Shown piece after piece: positions 46,116 through 58,067 of a stretch of DNA of 64,000 nucleotides (position 1 is its first letter; every line of letters begins with the position of its first letter). Location of the stretch: NCBI GenBank assembly GCA_029891345.1, contig CM057003.1, forward strand, positions 8,746,209-8,810,208. Reading direction: 5' to 3'. Source of the stretch: Dryococelus australis (taxonomy: Eukaryota > Arthropoda > Insecta > Phasmatodea > Phasmatidae). A program made the position numbers and the translations under genes. The notes below the pieces were generated by a model. That model ran no database searches. It was not told where the DNA came from and was given only the letters and a program-made list of their open reading frames with translations.

Positions 46116-49100
46116 TTTACAAAGGGGCATCCGGATCCTAAATGCACCAGCAAAAGCCAACATACTACGAAATGGGATGGGCGCTTCATTCAAGAACTTG
46201 TTATTATGTCATGCCCCACTGCACATTGGAGTGTTTACTATTAGCATACATTAATAGATAAACGTTAAGTACGCCGGAGCTCTTTCACGTATATGTTGCC
46301 CTTAATTTTGTTTGCTGAATAAACGTTTCCTTTAAATTCCAATGCTTTGCAAAACAAACATCCTGCAAAAACAAGGAAAATGGAACTCACTATTTCGACA
46401 TTCGTTATACACAGCTGTTTTTTTTATCGTCTGACATAGCTCTTCACCATCCTAAAAAAAAATTCGTATCTTCCGAAAACATGAAACAACTTTCCAGTTC
46501 TCCGAAGCAACAAATCAGAGCTAATATTCTTAAAGCATTTCGGGCCCGGTAATGGGTTTATCCCAGGCAAATCTTCCAACACCTTCTTGCACTGTATGAA
46601 AAACGAATCACATCATGTTAATTTGATAAATGAGACATGTCATTTTTATCTGCAAAGCTATCTGCGAGAGTTTATACCGACTGTTCAAACATAGGCTATT
46701 CATCGTGTGTGCGTGTGCTAAACTACTGAAGTCTTTGATGTGTGTTTCCCGCGTGTACAAATTCAGCCTGCCGCCCCGCACAAATATTATCTCACAGGTC
46801 AGTGATTTTATTCATGTAAGCCTCCCAACATTACGTTGCATATCATGGGATTATCTTGCGCAATGAGAAAAATAAAATCTCTAAATTGAATCAGACTCAG
46901 CCATGGACATTTTTTTGTTTCTCGTGCAAGCAACTCATTTCAACAGCCTGACGGCAAATGGTTAGGCCTAACTCAGCATACCGCTGACCAATCAAAAACC
47001 TTAAAATCAATCTACGTATCCAACAAGCTTATTATCACCCTAACGAAAAATGTTTGAAATAATTTATTACCTACTGAAAAAGGTTATTTTTTAATGTACG
47101 GGTGTGTCATCTCCATTCAGTAATTAAAGGTTTTATCAACTAGACTAATTACAAAAAATAGACCACAAAATCATACTTATTACAGTAGTGGAAGAATTGG
47201 TCTATAATATTCAGTTTTGTCTCTTGAGAAAATTATGGTTTTAAAGTAAGTATGTTATGACAATTATGAGCAGTGATAAACACATCAAAATAACTAAGGA
47301 CGAAAATAAGTTTTAGAATATGGATTTCCAATTAACACTATTAATTTAAGTTGTCAACGTGACCTGTAGTTTTCAGAACATTATGAAAATTACTGTTGTA
47401 CACGTCACTAAAATCTGTCATCTCATATCAGTTACTTAAAAAATTGCACGATTATATTAATAACCCTCCTTTCTAATCATTAATTTACATTTCACTGTGT
47501 CTCTCTGTTGTATATATACATATAAAGTGATAAATAATAATAACACAATAAATATTACTTATTACGCATATAGCAAGAAATTTGAGAATTAAAAAAAACA
47601 TTTATTACACGAGGAATATATTCCCATTTTCTGATTTGCTTTTGTGTAATACTTTTACTCAGCGACTCGGAAAAGTTTCGCAAGTTTTGTAAGACCAATA
47701 CATGTACCGTTTTAAAAAGGAAATCGTTGGATAAGAATACAACAGTAATGTACCACTTTACGTTATACACCCCAAGGGCGAGAAAGAAATTCGTGATTTT
47801 CGTAGTCGATAACCACTTAATACTCTCAATATTAAAGTTGGCAGAGGTAGAAATAAATTTAAAAAACGTTTATTTCAATACTGTCCCGAGGATGACGTCC
47901 TCGCAGCATTCAGCAAGTAACAGGAAATTGGATAAATTTTTGGGTCAACACCAGAATTTCTTGACTGAAGAACTTTATTCTGCCTGATTACACTTTTCAC
48001 GGAATATCTAGAAACGTAAAGTAGAAATTTACCTTTTGGACTGTACTTTTTTTATTTGTGACGTGTTCTTTTTCTTAAATTAGAAAAAAAAAGTAACCAT
48101 TTAATATAATAATGCACTTTTAAGTTTCTCTAAGCGCCCCATCATTTATTAATATTTTATAAAAATGCGTAGGCAAGGGCACCTCAAAAACTTCACCGAG
48201 AGTGTAAAATGCGAATCAGTAAAGTACACTTAACCAAATTCAATAAGCTTATATTTTCGCCAGATTTCCCCATGTATACCGAAATGAACGGGAAAGTAAG
48301 GTCTATAAAAAGTATGGTTTTTCCGAATAACACCGGTTTTAAATTCCGACTTCGTTTCTAGAATTTCGTTTATGAAAGACTCTGCCCTTCCGTTAGTGTA
48401 CGAATGCATTTCGATTTTACTTCAGTGACGTAAAGCGATATTCTGAAAAAGTAAAGTTATAATTTTGCAAGTCCTTGTCCTAATAAGTGGAATGTGGGTT
48501 TATAGTTGTCATTCTCAGGTAAATATGAAAACATAACGTCGCAAAAGTTAAACGTTAAAGCATGTCACTCGTATTGTATGGATATACGTAGCTACTATGT
48601 TTTACCTATTATAAGGGACGGAAAACCTAAGAGCACAAGGATGTGAAAATGTTCAGACAAAAAGCAAGTAGAAATGTGATGGCTTACATGGATAAACTTT
48701 TCCAATATCCTACACATTTAGCTAGAGTTGCCATAAGGGACACTTCCGACAACTCGCCACATGATATCTGACCCCAACGAAATAGTCTATGAAAATTGTT
48801 GTAAAAATAACAGAATTAATTACTACGTGTTTATATATGTAATGTGCAAAGGTCGGTGTTATAAACAGTCAGCATTTTCCCCTGAAAATAAAACAGCAGG
48901 ATATTATTTGCAACTATAAGCATAATCCACATATACAAACACAAAAGTACACTGGTCACATCTCGGCAAGCGCTACTCCCATTAAGAGGAGGTTGTTCTG
49001 AAAAATTTTTGTGAAATAGTTGTTTACGCGTTTACGCGTATCTAGGTAAATAAATGTTCTGAAAATACGACTTTTTGTCACAAAATATAAAAACCAATTA

Positions 49101-49400
49101 TCTATGCCTCCATTTTTTTTACTTTTGTCGTATTAAGTGTAGTCTTGAAGAAAACAATGAGATTGGAAAAATATAGCATTTTTAAAGCTTCTCTGTGCAG
49201 TTTCCTTAAGAGCACGATAAATAGCTACAGGAATTTCCAAATACTTGTCGAATAGCGCGTGTGCCTTGTATTGTAAGTTATACCGACATTTCACGGAGCC
49301 AGCCGCGATAGTAGACCTTTTGCAGTTTTGCTCGTCCACATTTCTCGGAAAAGGACATAGGCGTGGGATTGACGGGGGTGCGGTAGCACTGCGAGATATA
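46116..49400. other. 3.3 kb without recognised gene or element
   Basis: AT-rich DNA. The longest frame touching it is 159 codons on the minus strand (49133-49612), whose start lies in the adjacent family A copy. The downstream part, 49133-49400, is unique and unrecognised. Others are below 90 codons. Confidence 0.45.
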
Positions 49401-49798
49401 GGCTTTTCACAGTAAAATGAGCACCTTTGAAAGCCTTGCCAAGATCTACTTGTACGCAAGTTGTGTATCGTCATTGGCCTCGTCACTTTATTCATGCGTC
49501 GGTCAAGTGAAACTCTGGAATAATTAGAAAGTAAATAAGTTATAAAACTGCTCATTCTTATACTTAGACGCATTAAAGAACAGAGAGGAAAAGAAATGAT
49601 TTCTGTGTGCACATATGATTACGTAGTACAATTTTTTTTACGTTATAATGTGGAACTATTTCCCATTCATTATTACCAAATTTACTGGGCGCATGTCACT
49701 CAGTGATCCCATTAAAATATATTCAGGCTGGGACACCGACTTTTTTCTAAGGTTGATTTCAAAAGTGCTCACTTCATCGCGAACAGCCTTTAGTCGGG
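49401..49798 (+). mobile_element. MITE family A, full length
   Basis: Left end GGCTTTTCACAGTAAAATGA then GCACCTTTGAAAGCCTTG, preceded by TATA. Right end AAAGTGCTCACTTCATCGCG then AACAGCC, followed by TTTA. Interior AAGATCTACTTGTACGCAAG, CATGCGTCGGTCAAGTGAAA, TATTACCAAATTTACTGGGC and GACTTTTTTCTAAGGTTGAT. About 398 bp, with a small deletion in the left part. Confidence 0.93.
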
Positions 49799-50456
49799 AT
49801 TAGTTTACCCACTGTGGTTAGCTCGGAATGTATTGATAGATATTGATTTATAAATGGCGAAAAAAACACGCATTATAAAAGGTCATGTTAGCGGTAGATT
49901 GAATTTGTCTGTGCGAAAAAAACGGAGTGTACTGAGAACATCAAACACAGTGTTTATTCAATGGTCGCAATTTGGTCAGCATAAAAACGCATTACGCAGA
50001 TACAGATATGAAATTTTACAATATTGAAAAGTGTGGTCTCACTTCCATAAAAAAAAGTGTATGTTACACTAATGAAACGCTAGTAAAATGTGCGTAAATT
50101 TCAATAAATTAAATTCAAACACTAAGTACGCTTATTTTTTTAAAGTATGTAACACTATTCACTACAAACATGTTTTGTAATTTGCGCTTTTAATGTTTTT
50201 GTACTTCTAAAAACTTTTGTAAGCAAACGATAACGTCTCATGCAGTAACTTGGGCATTTAAAGGTATGTTTAATTTCATGCTAGCAAAAATGTTAATGTA
50301 AAACCAATTGTAACTTCCCTTCCAAAATAAAGTGCGTGTCATTTGTGTTAAGTTTGCTGTAGTTTAGCAAGCATACGGGGAAAAAATACAACTGTACCTT
50401 GCAAGTAAAACAGCTTCTGAGGTCTTCAGAACTGATGAATGAAATTAGAAGAGATG
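49799..50456. other. No gene recognised
   Basis: AT-rich sequence without identifiable features. Confidence 0.5.
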
Positions 50457-50664
50457 GATACTGAGCAGCGAAGGGAATGGAATTTTTTTTTTGGAAGGAG
50501 GGAAGTGGCGAGGGTGTTTCCCCGAGGAAACCCGTGGACCAACAGAATCGTCCATGCATAATTCCCAGTGCGAAAATCTGGCGGTGACCCTGACGGGGAT
50601 CGAACCCCGAACGATTTGGTTGGAGGCGAACACTCCAGAAGTCGCTCGACCACTGCGGCTCTCA
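50457..50664 (-). mobile_element. SINE1 copy, 3'-truncated
   Basis: Minus strand head AGCCGCAGTGGTCGAGCGAC with A-box-like character, B-box GGTTCGGGGTTCGATCCC region at about 50598-50615, then GCCAGATTTTCGCACTGGGA, GTTTCCTCGGGGAAACACCC and TTCGCTGCTC. The terminal TTAAGAGC block is missing. A T/A-rich run at 50487-50495 sits in the body. Confidence 0.85.
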
Positions 50665-51681
50665 TGTAACGTGAGTTCCTCTCGTGACATCGTTTTCTAC
50701 AGGACATATTCAAATTCACAAACTGCAGCAACTTATATTATCATTAAGGTGTCCTATAATCTATCCCAGGATAGATACTTCACTTTTCCCGGATTTCCTG
50801 CTCGCGCACTACAGTTTGCCATACAAATATAAGATTCGCTAAGGACTGCAAATGTAGCTGACGCACGTAATCAATGTTAAAATACCACACAAGAAAACAA
50901 TTTTCAGTACGCAATAGTTTCATTTATATGCATCTAGTTAACATAGAGGGGTAGCTATGTGTGCTGTGAAATCTCTGCAGGGAGAGAGAGAGAGAGTTAT
51001 ATAGGCCTACTTCACATTGGCGAAAAAAAAAAAATTACTCAGACGATTGATTCTCTGCAGGAAACCATTGCCGGTATAACAGATTTGGTAAAGAAAATAC
51101 TTCATTACAAAGTCCGTGTTTGTACAATAACAGTAAACTGAGACAAGCTTGCGTATTTCTTACAATGAAAAAGTATACAGCTTTTAAAATAATTATTTTG
51201 GCAACGAAAATTGTAAACATTATTTATTTATTTTTGTAAATATGAGGTTTTTACAGCGTACAGGTAACAAGCTCAAAAAACTATTACCACCACATAAGTA
51301 AGAGAAATTTTTATTCATGGATCTATGAGAATGAGAACACTCTTGTGCCAGAACAGTCTATGAAATTTTGCTTCAGCATGCAGTTTAAATTCCCGCTCAC
51401 ATGAACTGCTATATTTAACAAAAAAAAAAAAAAGTTGTTTATAAACAGACGTTGTCTCCAAAATTTAATTTAATCTCTCACAAAAATTATTCGTATCGTG
51501 TCAAGATACGTTTTATAGATATCCGGATAATTTGAGCCATAAACTAGAAAGATGTTACATGTATTTTTTAATTCGAAATTCACATAATTTTTGTACATAT
51601 TTTCACAAACCTGAGCAGAATATAAATGGCAGAATCTAATACGTTATCCACAGTATTCAAAAATAGGTTTCTTACGGTGGT
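50665..51681. other. No gene recognised
   Basis: AT-rich with short A tracts. A GAGA tract lies at 50982-50995. No homology seen. Confidence 0.5.
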
Positions 51682-51755
51682 GTCACCCGGATTTGCGTAT
51701 GTAGGAACCGTAAATGGACAATGCCATTATTTGGCGATTTTTCTCGGGTAGAGTT
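51682..51755 (+). mobile_element. SINE1 internal fragment
   Basis: TCACCCGGATTTGCGTATGT, AGGAACCGTAAATGG, AATGCCATTATTTGGCGATT and TTTCTCGGGTAGAG correspond to the middle of SINE1. It lacks the head and 3' block. Confidence 0.65.
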
Positions 51756-51777
51756 GATAGGTTTGAGCGGTTCTCTA

Positions 51778-51996
51778 TGGTCTTGAGAGCCGGTGAGGGG
51801 TGAATGATGTGGATATGGAGCAGCGCCGGGAATGGAGGGAGGGAAACGGGAGATCCCCGAGAAAACTCGCCGACATGCAGCATCGTCCCGGCACGATTCC
51901 CACATGCGAAAATCCGTGGATAGACCCCGCCAGGAATCAAACCCGGATCGCCTTGGTGGGAGACGAGCGCTCTACCAACTCGAACACCGTGGCCCC
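51778..51996 (-). mobile_element. SINE1 copy, tRNA-derived, 3' end slightly truncated
   Basis: On the minus strand: GGGGCCACGGTGTTCGAGTT, A-box region with GGTAGAGCGCTCGTCTCCC, B-box-like CCGGGTTTGATTCC, GATTTTCGCATGTGGGAATC, GTGCCGGGACGATGCTGCAT, GTTTTCTCGGGGATCTCCCG, GGCGCTGCTCCAT and GGCTCTCAAGACC. Its head faces the fragment at 51998-52120. Confidence 0.9.
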
Positions 51997-51997
51997 G

Positions 51998-52120
51998 CTT
52001 TTCTCGGGGTTCTCCCGTTTTCCCACCCTTCATTCCAAGCGCTGCTCACCTTATTCCATCCTTCATCGGATAGCAAGACGATACATTTTTAAGACCCGTC
52101 CAAACTTCTCAACTCAACTT
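51998..52120 (+). mobile_element. SINE1 3' half
   Basis: Starts CTTTTCTCGGGGTTCTCCCG, then AGCGCTGCTCACCTTATTCC, TTCATCGGATAGCAAGACGA and GACCCGTCCAAACTTCTCAA. It begins at the point where the previous minus-strand copy ends, so the two are head-to-head. Confidence 0.85.
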
Positions 52121-54079
52121 AAAAAATACTTCCAATTGTAAATAATATTTTGACATAAGTTGTCACAATTCAAGGAAATAAATTTCTAAATACTTTATTG
52201 CTGTTAATTTTTTGCGACGTAATACTACACAAATGTACACATTTATTCTGTCTCAGATCATTTACATTTAACAACAGTTCGAAATGTTTCATACATGCAT
52301 GTACTCAATAGCTGAGCAAAGGTTTGGCTATTGTTATATCTGGCACTGTCAAGATTCTTGCAATAGGATATGCTGCTTGTCATGTTTATCGTTTTATTAC
52401 ATGTCAAAACTGTTCTTACGTAATTTAGAAGTTCGTTGAACGAATCTAACCTGCAGTTGATTTGTTCCGATAGGTCTTTGAAATACGAAATGGCATTTGT
52501 AAGATGTGGAGAAGGGGGGGGGGGATTGCGTTTGCCAACTCATCTGCCCCCCCCCCCTGCCACATGAACTGTCACCAATGCCATGAACAATGGCAAAGAT
52601 ACAGGGCAGGAAACACAACCCCTCAAATGGTCAGCATTATCTACTCCGTTCGGTTCGTGCTGAAGGCAGAGGATAAAAGTGTCCTATTACCAAACAGTGA
52701 GGTGGGATATTTTCGGCTCAAAAATGATGTTGCAGTGCATTACGTGTACGCATATAAATTGCATTTGTGTAATTATAATTCTTTCTATAAACCACCTACT
52801 ATGAACGAAGGTGAAATGTAACTGTTTTAGTTTTTACTCTTTCGATATTCCGATTACTTTATTTTTTGCAACTTGTGAAATTTGCTCTAATATAGCATTT
52901 TTTAAATTTTAAATTGTATATTAGTAAGAATTTTAACGAAATTTTCAAAACAGGCATTCCTAATTTTGGCTTTCCTTAAAATGGCATGCAAAAATTTCAT
53001 TCTTCTGCGTAAACTTGTTTGACCTCTATTTGCTGTCTCATTGACCTCTAAAACAGCTCTAAATGATGCCCTTTATCACCCTCTTAAGCGGTAACATAAA
53101 AGTACAAACATATGGGCATAGTTTAATCTGTGGTTTATCGCATGTAATAAAGTGCCACAGATCTCATTTGCACAGTACAGCTCACGATGTAAACACTGCA
53201 ATAGTGCATGAGCACTAGGCGTGCATGTTAGTGTCGCTGTGTGCTTCTTACCTTGGATGTGTAGTTCTATCGCACCTTACACACTTGATGAACTCACCTG
53301 TTGCGTAAACTGTAACTATTGTGTCATTGTGTTGGATTTCAGAGTAACAAACTGTCATGCGGCAGTAGTGACTAACTGCACTGTATTTATTCTTATGCAT
53401 TAACTTCAATGAAGTCTAAATGGGACATGACTCTCGTCTCGTATCCACACTATATGATTCATTCTGTCCAGATTTACGAAAATCAACTACTATATGGTAC
53501 AGTTTGCAACTGACGTTAGCAATAAATTTACTAATATAATCACTTTGTCAGAGCATTGCATAGAACTATGTTTTGTCTGCTAATCTTCAAAAAATTAAAA
53601 GAATATTAGTTCCATTGTTAAGTAATTATCTGTATTTGTTCTTCGTCCGAATTTACATTGTACAGTGCACCGACTCATCGCAATTAGATTTTCGTTGCTC
53701 TTTTGCCAGGTAAAAAAAATATCTCTTTATATTTTTTTTAAATTTTTAAAAATATATTACGTTTACACACAGAGTCAGTGAGATCGCAGGTACTACGATA
53801 TTTAATATATACGCAAGTGATTTTTCGTAATTTCTTTATAACATGGTATATTCACTCAATAACGAATAACTTTTGTCTCTAAGGTATTGGCGATTAAGTA
53901 AGTTTTGTTCAATAAATCTACTTAGTTTATATTTGGTATCATTATTGCTTGTTTTCCATAAGAAAACCATCATTTTCACTAGCAGAGTGTATTTTACACT
54001 AATAAAAGTAGCATATAAGTCATCGGAGTAGTCTTTCAAACTGAGGGAGGAAGGAGGTATGGAATATGCCAAATAAACA
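52121..54079. other. No gene recognised
   Basis: AT-rich. G11 at 52514-52524 and C11 at 52547-52557 are complementary tracts about 22 bp apart and could pair. A 105-codon plus-strand frame (52504-52821) runs through both and is not recognised. Confidence 0.45.
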
Positions 54080-54520
54080 CCTCAGAAAAAGTGTGGAATA
54101 TTGTGAGATATGGCAGTTTGGTTGGTATGGGTTATGCAGTCTTTTTTGTGATCAACAGAGAGCGCACTAAAGCATTCGAAATGCCTGGGCCAAGCTGAAA
54201 ACAACACTTTGTAACCATCCATAACCTCCAGAAACTCTTTTAAGTTATCCTATTCGCTGCCCAGATGGAGTGTGGCATTCGTCCGGAAGATGACATTAAC
54301 ACGTTATTTACGAGCATGCCACGGCGTGTTAGGGACCTGTACAATGCATATGGAGAACATACATGGTACTAAACTGCAGTGGGAAGAAAGGAACACTCCC
54401 TAGTCAAAGACGCAATTAAGTTAAGTGTGTCTTTTTTTTTGTTATTTGTCTGTGACATTTGGAAAACTGTTTGTTTTTTAGAAACATTTCAGATTTCACT
54501 TACTGTATCGGTTCCGTTGG
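54080..54520 (+). pseudogene. Tc1-like transposase C-terminal relic, plus copy
   Basis: The end of a Tc1-type transposase: INTLFTSMPRRVRDLYNAYG, a few residues, then a stop at 54370-54372, matching the conserved SMPRR...GGHT(R/K)Y tail of the family. Upstream, in another frame, comes HAWAKLKTTLCNHP, the segment after the third catalytic residue, so at least one frameshift is present. Homology to the inverted copy at 57600-58050 begins near GTGTGGAATATTGTGAGATA and continues past the stop through ATTTGTCTGTGACATT to about 54520, so the shared unit includes 3' non-coding sequence. The catalytic core is absent. An open frame that continues to 54765 is not transposase and not recognised. Confidence 0.85.
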
Positions 54521-55315
54521 CACTTTCGACTTGCTATGCTTTCCTTTCTGTAATCGCCATACGTTTTTGCATTCTGTTTGTATATTCCAAAATGTTGGTG
54601 AGGCGTTTATATTTAACAAAACCTAAGATCTGGCAGCTCCCATGCCATGCCAACAAGCACCGGCGTTTAAAAAAATATCCAAGGCAGAAGGAAGTTGAAT
54701 ATCTTCACTGTTTGTATCCGTGCACGCTGATACCAAAACGCTACCGCGGAAGATGGCAAAGGTAGGTCTTCTCTTCTAATATACTTGTGCACTATCGTGC
54801 TAGTACGCTGGAATTGTGCACACATCAGTTTTGCGTGAAGTAAGTTAGAAGTTTGGCGAATTTTGCCCCTTTACTCTCTTAAAAGCTGATTGAAGGCTTT
54901 CGTGTCTGCCCAGTGTCACTGTTGATATGGTACGTAGAAGTAGTAAATTCTACCGACTTTCCGAAATGTTTTTCAAAAGTATCACAAGAGTGGTAAAGAA
55001 AATGAGAGCCGGAAACCTGTCAGGCTGCTAGTGTTTTTGTGACCGAGTTGCCTGAGTGTACATGTATTAGCGGCTTTCTATGGCTGTGTACGCCATAAGC
55101 ATGTAGAGACACTGTGCGGTGTTCCAGCCAATAACTGACAATGCCCGTCACTTTTTAACAGTGGCGATCAGGACACAATCTGATTTTGTCAACGCAGCAT
55201 GACCCTTGGCATAGAAAGGCGATGTAAGGACTGTTACAGTCAGCCACCGGCATTCCTATCATAGCCAATCAGAGGAGGCATCTCTCCTCGCTGGCTCATG
55301 TGTTCGCCAATCGTT
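54521..55315. other. No gene recognised
   Basis: Unique sequence, moderately GC-rich at 55060-55300. No repeat or protein match seen. Confidence 0.45.
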
Positions 55316-55744
55316 TATAGCCTATTAGTGTTTTATTCTCACTTTTTGAATCATACCGTTGAGAAAATACACCGCGAATGACGTATTTGATTTTTTCCGT
55401 AATGCATCATAATTATATCACAATTGTTTTATACTCGTGTTCACACAAGCGTGCCTTGTATTTGGTTAAATAGAACTTTAACATATATTTTATCTAAACT
55501 ATATAATTTTTCTTTAACAGCTATTATACGTTAAGGCAGTGACAAAATAGGCGTGTTGATAATGCCTAGTAAAATATAGTTCTTGTGTAAAATATTATTA
55601 CTACACCGAAAGCTCATGAATGTCGTGGATTGGTCCTCTGGTGTAATTTTCTAAGCTTTGTTTATATGAGGCGGAAGAATATCCTGAAAGTTGAACTTTA
55701 GCAGGCCTTCAGTAAAGTTGAAAATAACAGTGAATGGAGTATAC
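55316..55744 (-). mobile_element. MITE family B, full length, minus orientation
   Basis: Ends read inward: TATAGCCTATTAGTGTTTTA from the left and TATACTCCATTCACTGTTAT from the right, weakly inverted. Interior blocks on the minus strand are in family order: CTGAAGGCCTGCTAAAGTTC, GATATTCTTCCGCCTCATAT, GCTTAGAAAATTACACCAGA, TTTTACTAGGCATTATCAAC, ACGAGTATAAAACAATTGTG. Lacks the segment around GTGCGC. About 429 bp. Confidence 0.85.
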
Positions 55745-57049
55745 ATAAACTTTGCCGTTGTTGACTTGAAGGTGACTGGCTATAAAGGAGAGCAGTGAAA
55801 AGCGGTTTCCTGTTATTGGGCTGCACGAAAGCCAATGAGGAGAGACGGAATGCCGGGATCAAACGCCTCTTCAGAACACGCGTCGCCACACGCGGCTTGA
55901 ACTTGACATCGCCCTCGATCCCTACTCCCCTCATCACATCCTCTTGGACCGACCAACCTCTTCGCTTCGCCCCTCGCGCGGAAGCCACGTCACGAACCCA
56001 CGAAGCTGGCAAGGCGCGGGGTTTCGTTGATGGATGGACGCGGTGCCTCGCCGGGATCGAAGCCAGAGCCTCCTTAGCCCTCCTCTCTACCGCTCCGACT
56101 GGCACGTCACCGTCGTCACCATGGCCACGGGAGGGGGGGGGGGAACAGGATGGTGGGGTGTGAAAGGAATCTGGCCAGAATCTTGCGTAACATACCTAGG
56201 GGAGACAAAAAAAAACCTCCTCCATTCCATTTTTTTTATTTTTTTATTTCCACCCGGGCAAGAAGCAGGACAGGGTGAAGGAAAGTATGACTGACAACTT
56301 CGTCCCTTGTTTTTCCTTACGTTGCCGGCGCCAAGGAATTATTACTGTAAGCAAAACTATCAGCCGTAGACACTTGGCGGGAAGTTAGGCGGGTTTTTCG
56401 ACTAGGTGTGGTTGATGAAGCGAGAACAAAGTCGCTAAAAACTATAACTGCTTTGCATTAACGGGCCTGCCTACCAAGCCGCCAGTCGCAAACTTCAGAT
56501 GGGGAATCAATGTTATACGAAATTCCTTCTCATTGCGTCAACTTTAAAGATAACTATTTCAAACAAGAAACACGTTGATGCGATTTTCTTAGAGATTATT
56601 GCTACGTAAAATTGTTTTCGAAAAAAACAAAATTATTTAACTTCTTTTTTGTTATATGTAAATTTCAATAATCACATTTAATAAATAACACATTAAACAA
56701 AGAAATTGGCAAAATATTTTAACGTAGCATCATTCCACATCAATTTCACGTAGAATACTTTTTGTTTCAAATAGTTATCTTCAAGATTAGTGCAATGAGG
56801 AGGAATTTCGTTTTAACATTGATTGCCCATTTGAAGTTCGCGGCTGCCAGCTTGGTAGCACTGCAGGCCCGTTAACGGTATCTTGGTTACAGATGTTGGA
56901 GTTTCTGCATATCCCGTGACACATTCCCTTTGATATTTACTGCCACTGTCTGTCCTCGGTAGCTGAACGCCTTATGAATCTTTGAAGTCGTAAATATATT
57001 CATCTCTTGTCTCTCAGAGGTTTCAAGAGAGATCAATACCAACTGTAAA
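55745..57049. other. GC-rich island 55790-56160, then AT-rich DNA; no gene recognised
   Basis: The island has overlapping open frames on both strands (122 codons plus, 135 minus) and a G11 run at 56133-56143. The proteins are not recognised, and frames open on both strands are expected from composition. AT-rich DNA follows. Confidence 0.4.
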
Positions 57050-57115
57050 ATCGGCTCTCAAGACCTCGATGTTGAGTGCCGCCTAAATTCCTCCACCCCA
57101 CTCCACCAACTCTCA
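57050..57115 (+). mobile_element. SINE1 3' end fragment
   Basis: ATCGGCTCTCAAGACCTCGA then TGTTGAGTGCCGCCTAAATT and a CTC-rich tail. The head is missing. Confidence 0.8.
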
Positions 57116-57599
57116 ACGAATTTAGCAATATCTTAGATTATGGGACCTTGTACTCATCTCTCACGTAGGCTAATTCAATGATTTAAAAACCTAATAAAAT
57201 ACCCCAGCGTTTACCTTACGCGTACAAAATATTTTTAAAAGAAATGTTTAATGTCTCATTAATGTTAGGAGAAATTTTATACATCCGATACGTTATCCGA
57301 AAGTTCCGGTGATCCTATACGGAAGGGCGCAGACTAGACAGAAGCATAATCACTTAACAAAGTACATGCGTCCGCTGTCACAGTGAGCGACTGGAGAGAG
57401 TTGTGAGCATCCAGAAAGGGTGTGATGGTAGTGAGCCATAAATTCAGACTTTCCATCAGAGACAGACCTGTCTATCAAGAGTGAAGTATGTATTCCGTCC
57501 ACTGTTAGCGATGTCATTATCATTTATGCTCCTCACGGAAAGTTTGAAATATGCATACAGAATTCACAAATGTATGGATTACACGTAAGTAAGCAAAGG
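57116..57599. other. No gene recognised
   Basis: Unique AT-rich sequence. Confidence 0.5.
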
Positions 57600-58050
57600 A
57601 ATTCTATGTTACCAACTGTACCGATACAAAATGTGAAATTCAAATTGTTTCTAACAGAACAAATGTTCCAATATCACAGACAAATAAACATGAAAGAACG
57701 ACAAAACTTACTTAATGGTTCCTCAGATTAGAGAGTGTTTCCTTCCTCCCACTGCAGCTTAGTATCGTGTGTGGCCTCCATGTACATTGTACAGGTCCCT
57801 AACACGCTGGGGGCATGCTTGTAATCAATGTTTTGATGTCATCTTCCTAACGGGGGCCCCCTGCCATATGAACAGCTCTTATTATATCTGGCAGTATTTC
57901 TGGAGGCTGTTGATAATTATAAACTGCTGTTTTCGGCTTCTTTCAGGCATGTTCAATGGGTTAGCGGTCTCTCTCTCTTGATTCCACAAGAACCTCATGA
58001 CACCTACCACCCAAACTACCATATCTCACAATATTCCAAACTTTTTGTGA
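57600..58050 (-). pseudogene. Tc1-like transposase C-terminal relic, minus copy
   Basis: Read on the minus strand this is the same segment as 54080-54520. It gives PIEHA-stop-KKPKTAVYNY (the NPIEHAW motif containing the third catalytic residue, with W changed to stop), then QQPPEILPDIIRAVHM. In another frame come EDDIKTLITSMPP and a disrupted tail. The 3' non-coding part (GTTTATTTGTCTGTGATATT) also matches. Frameshifts and stops make it inactive. It lies about 3.1 kb from its inverted partner and abuts a plus-strand Tc1 relic. Confidence 0.85.
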
Positions 58051-58067
58051 GGAGTTTTGATACGCAA

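Noticed and set aside
54379..54765. 128-codon hydrophobic open frame as a membrane protein
   Set aside because: Its first third lies in the 3' non-coding part of a Tc1 relic shared with an inverted copy; the hydrophobic look comes from T-rich DNA.
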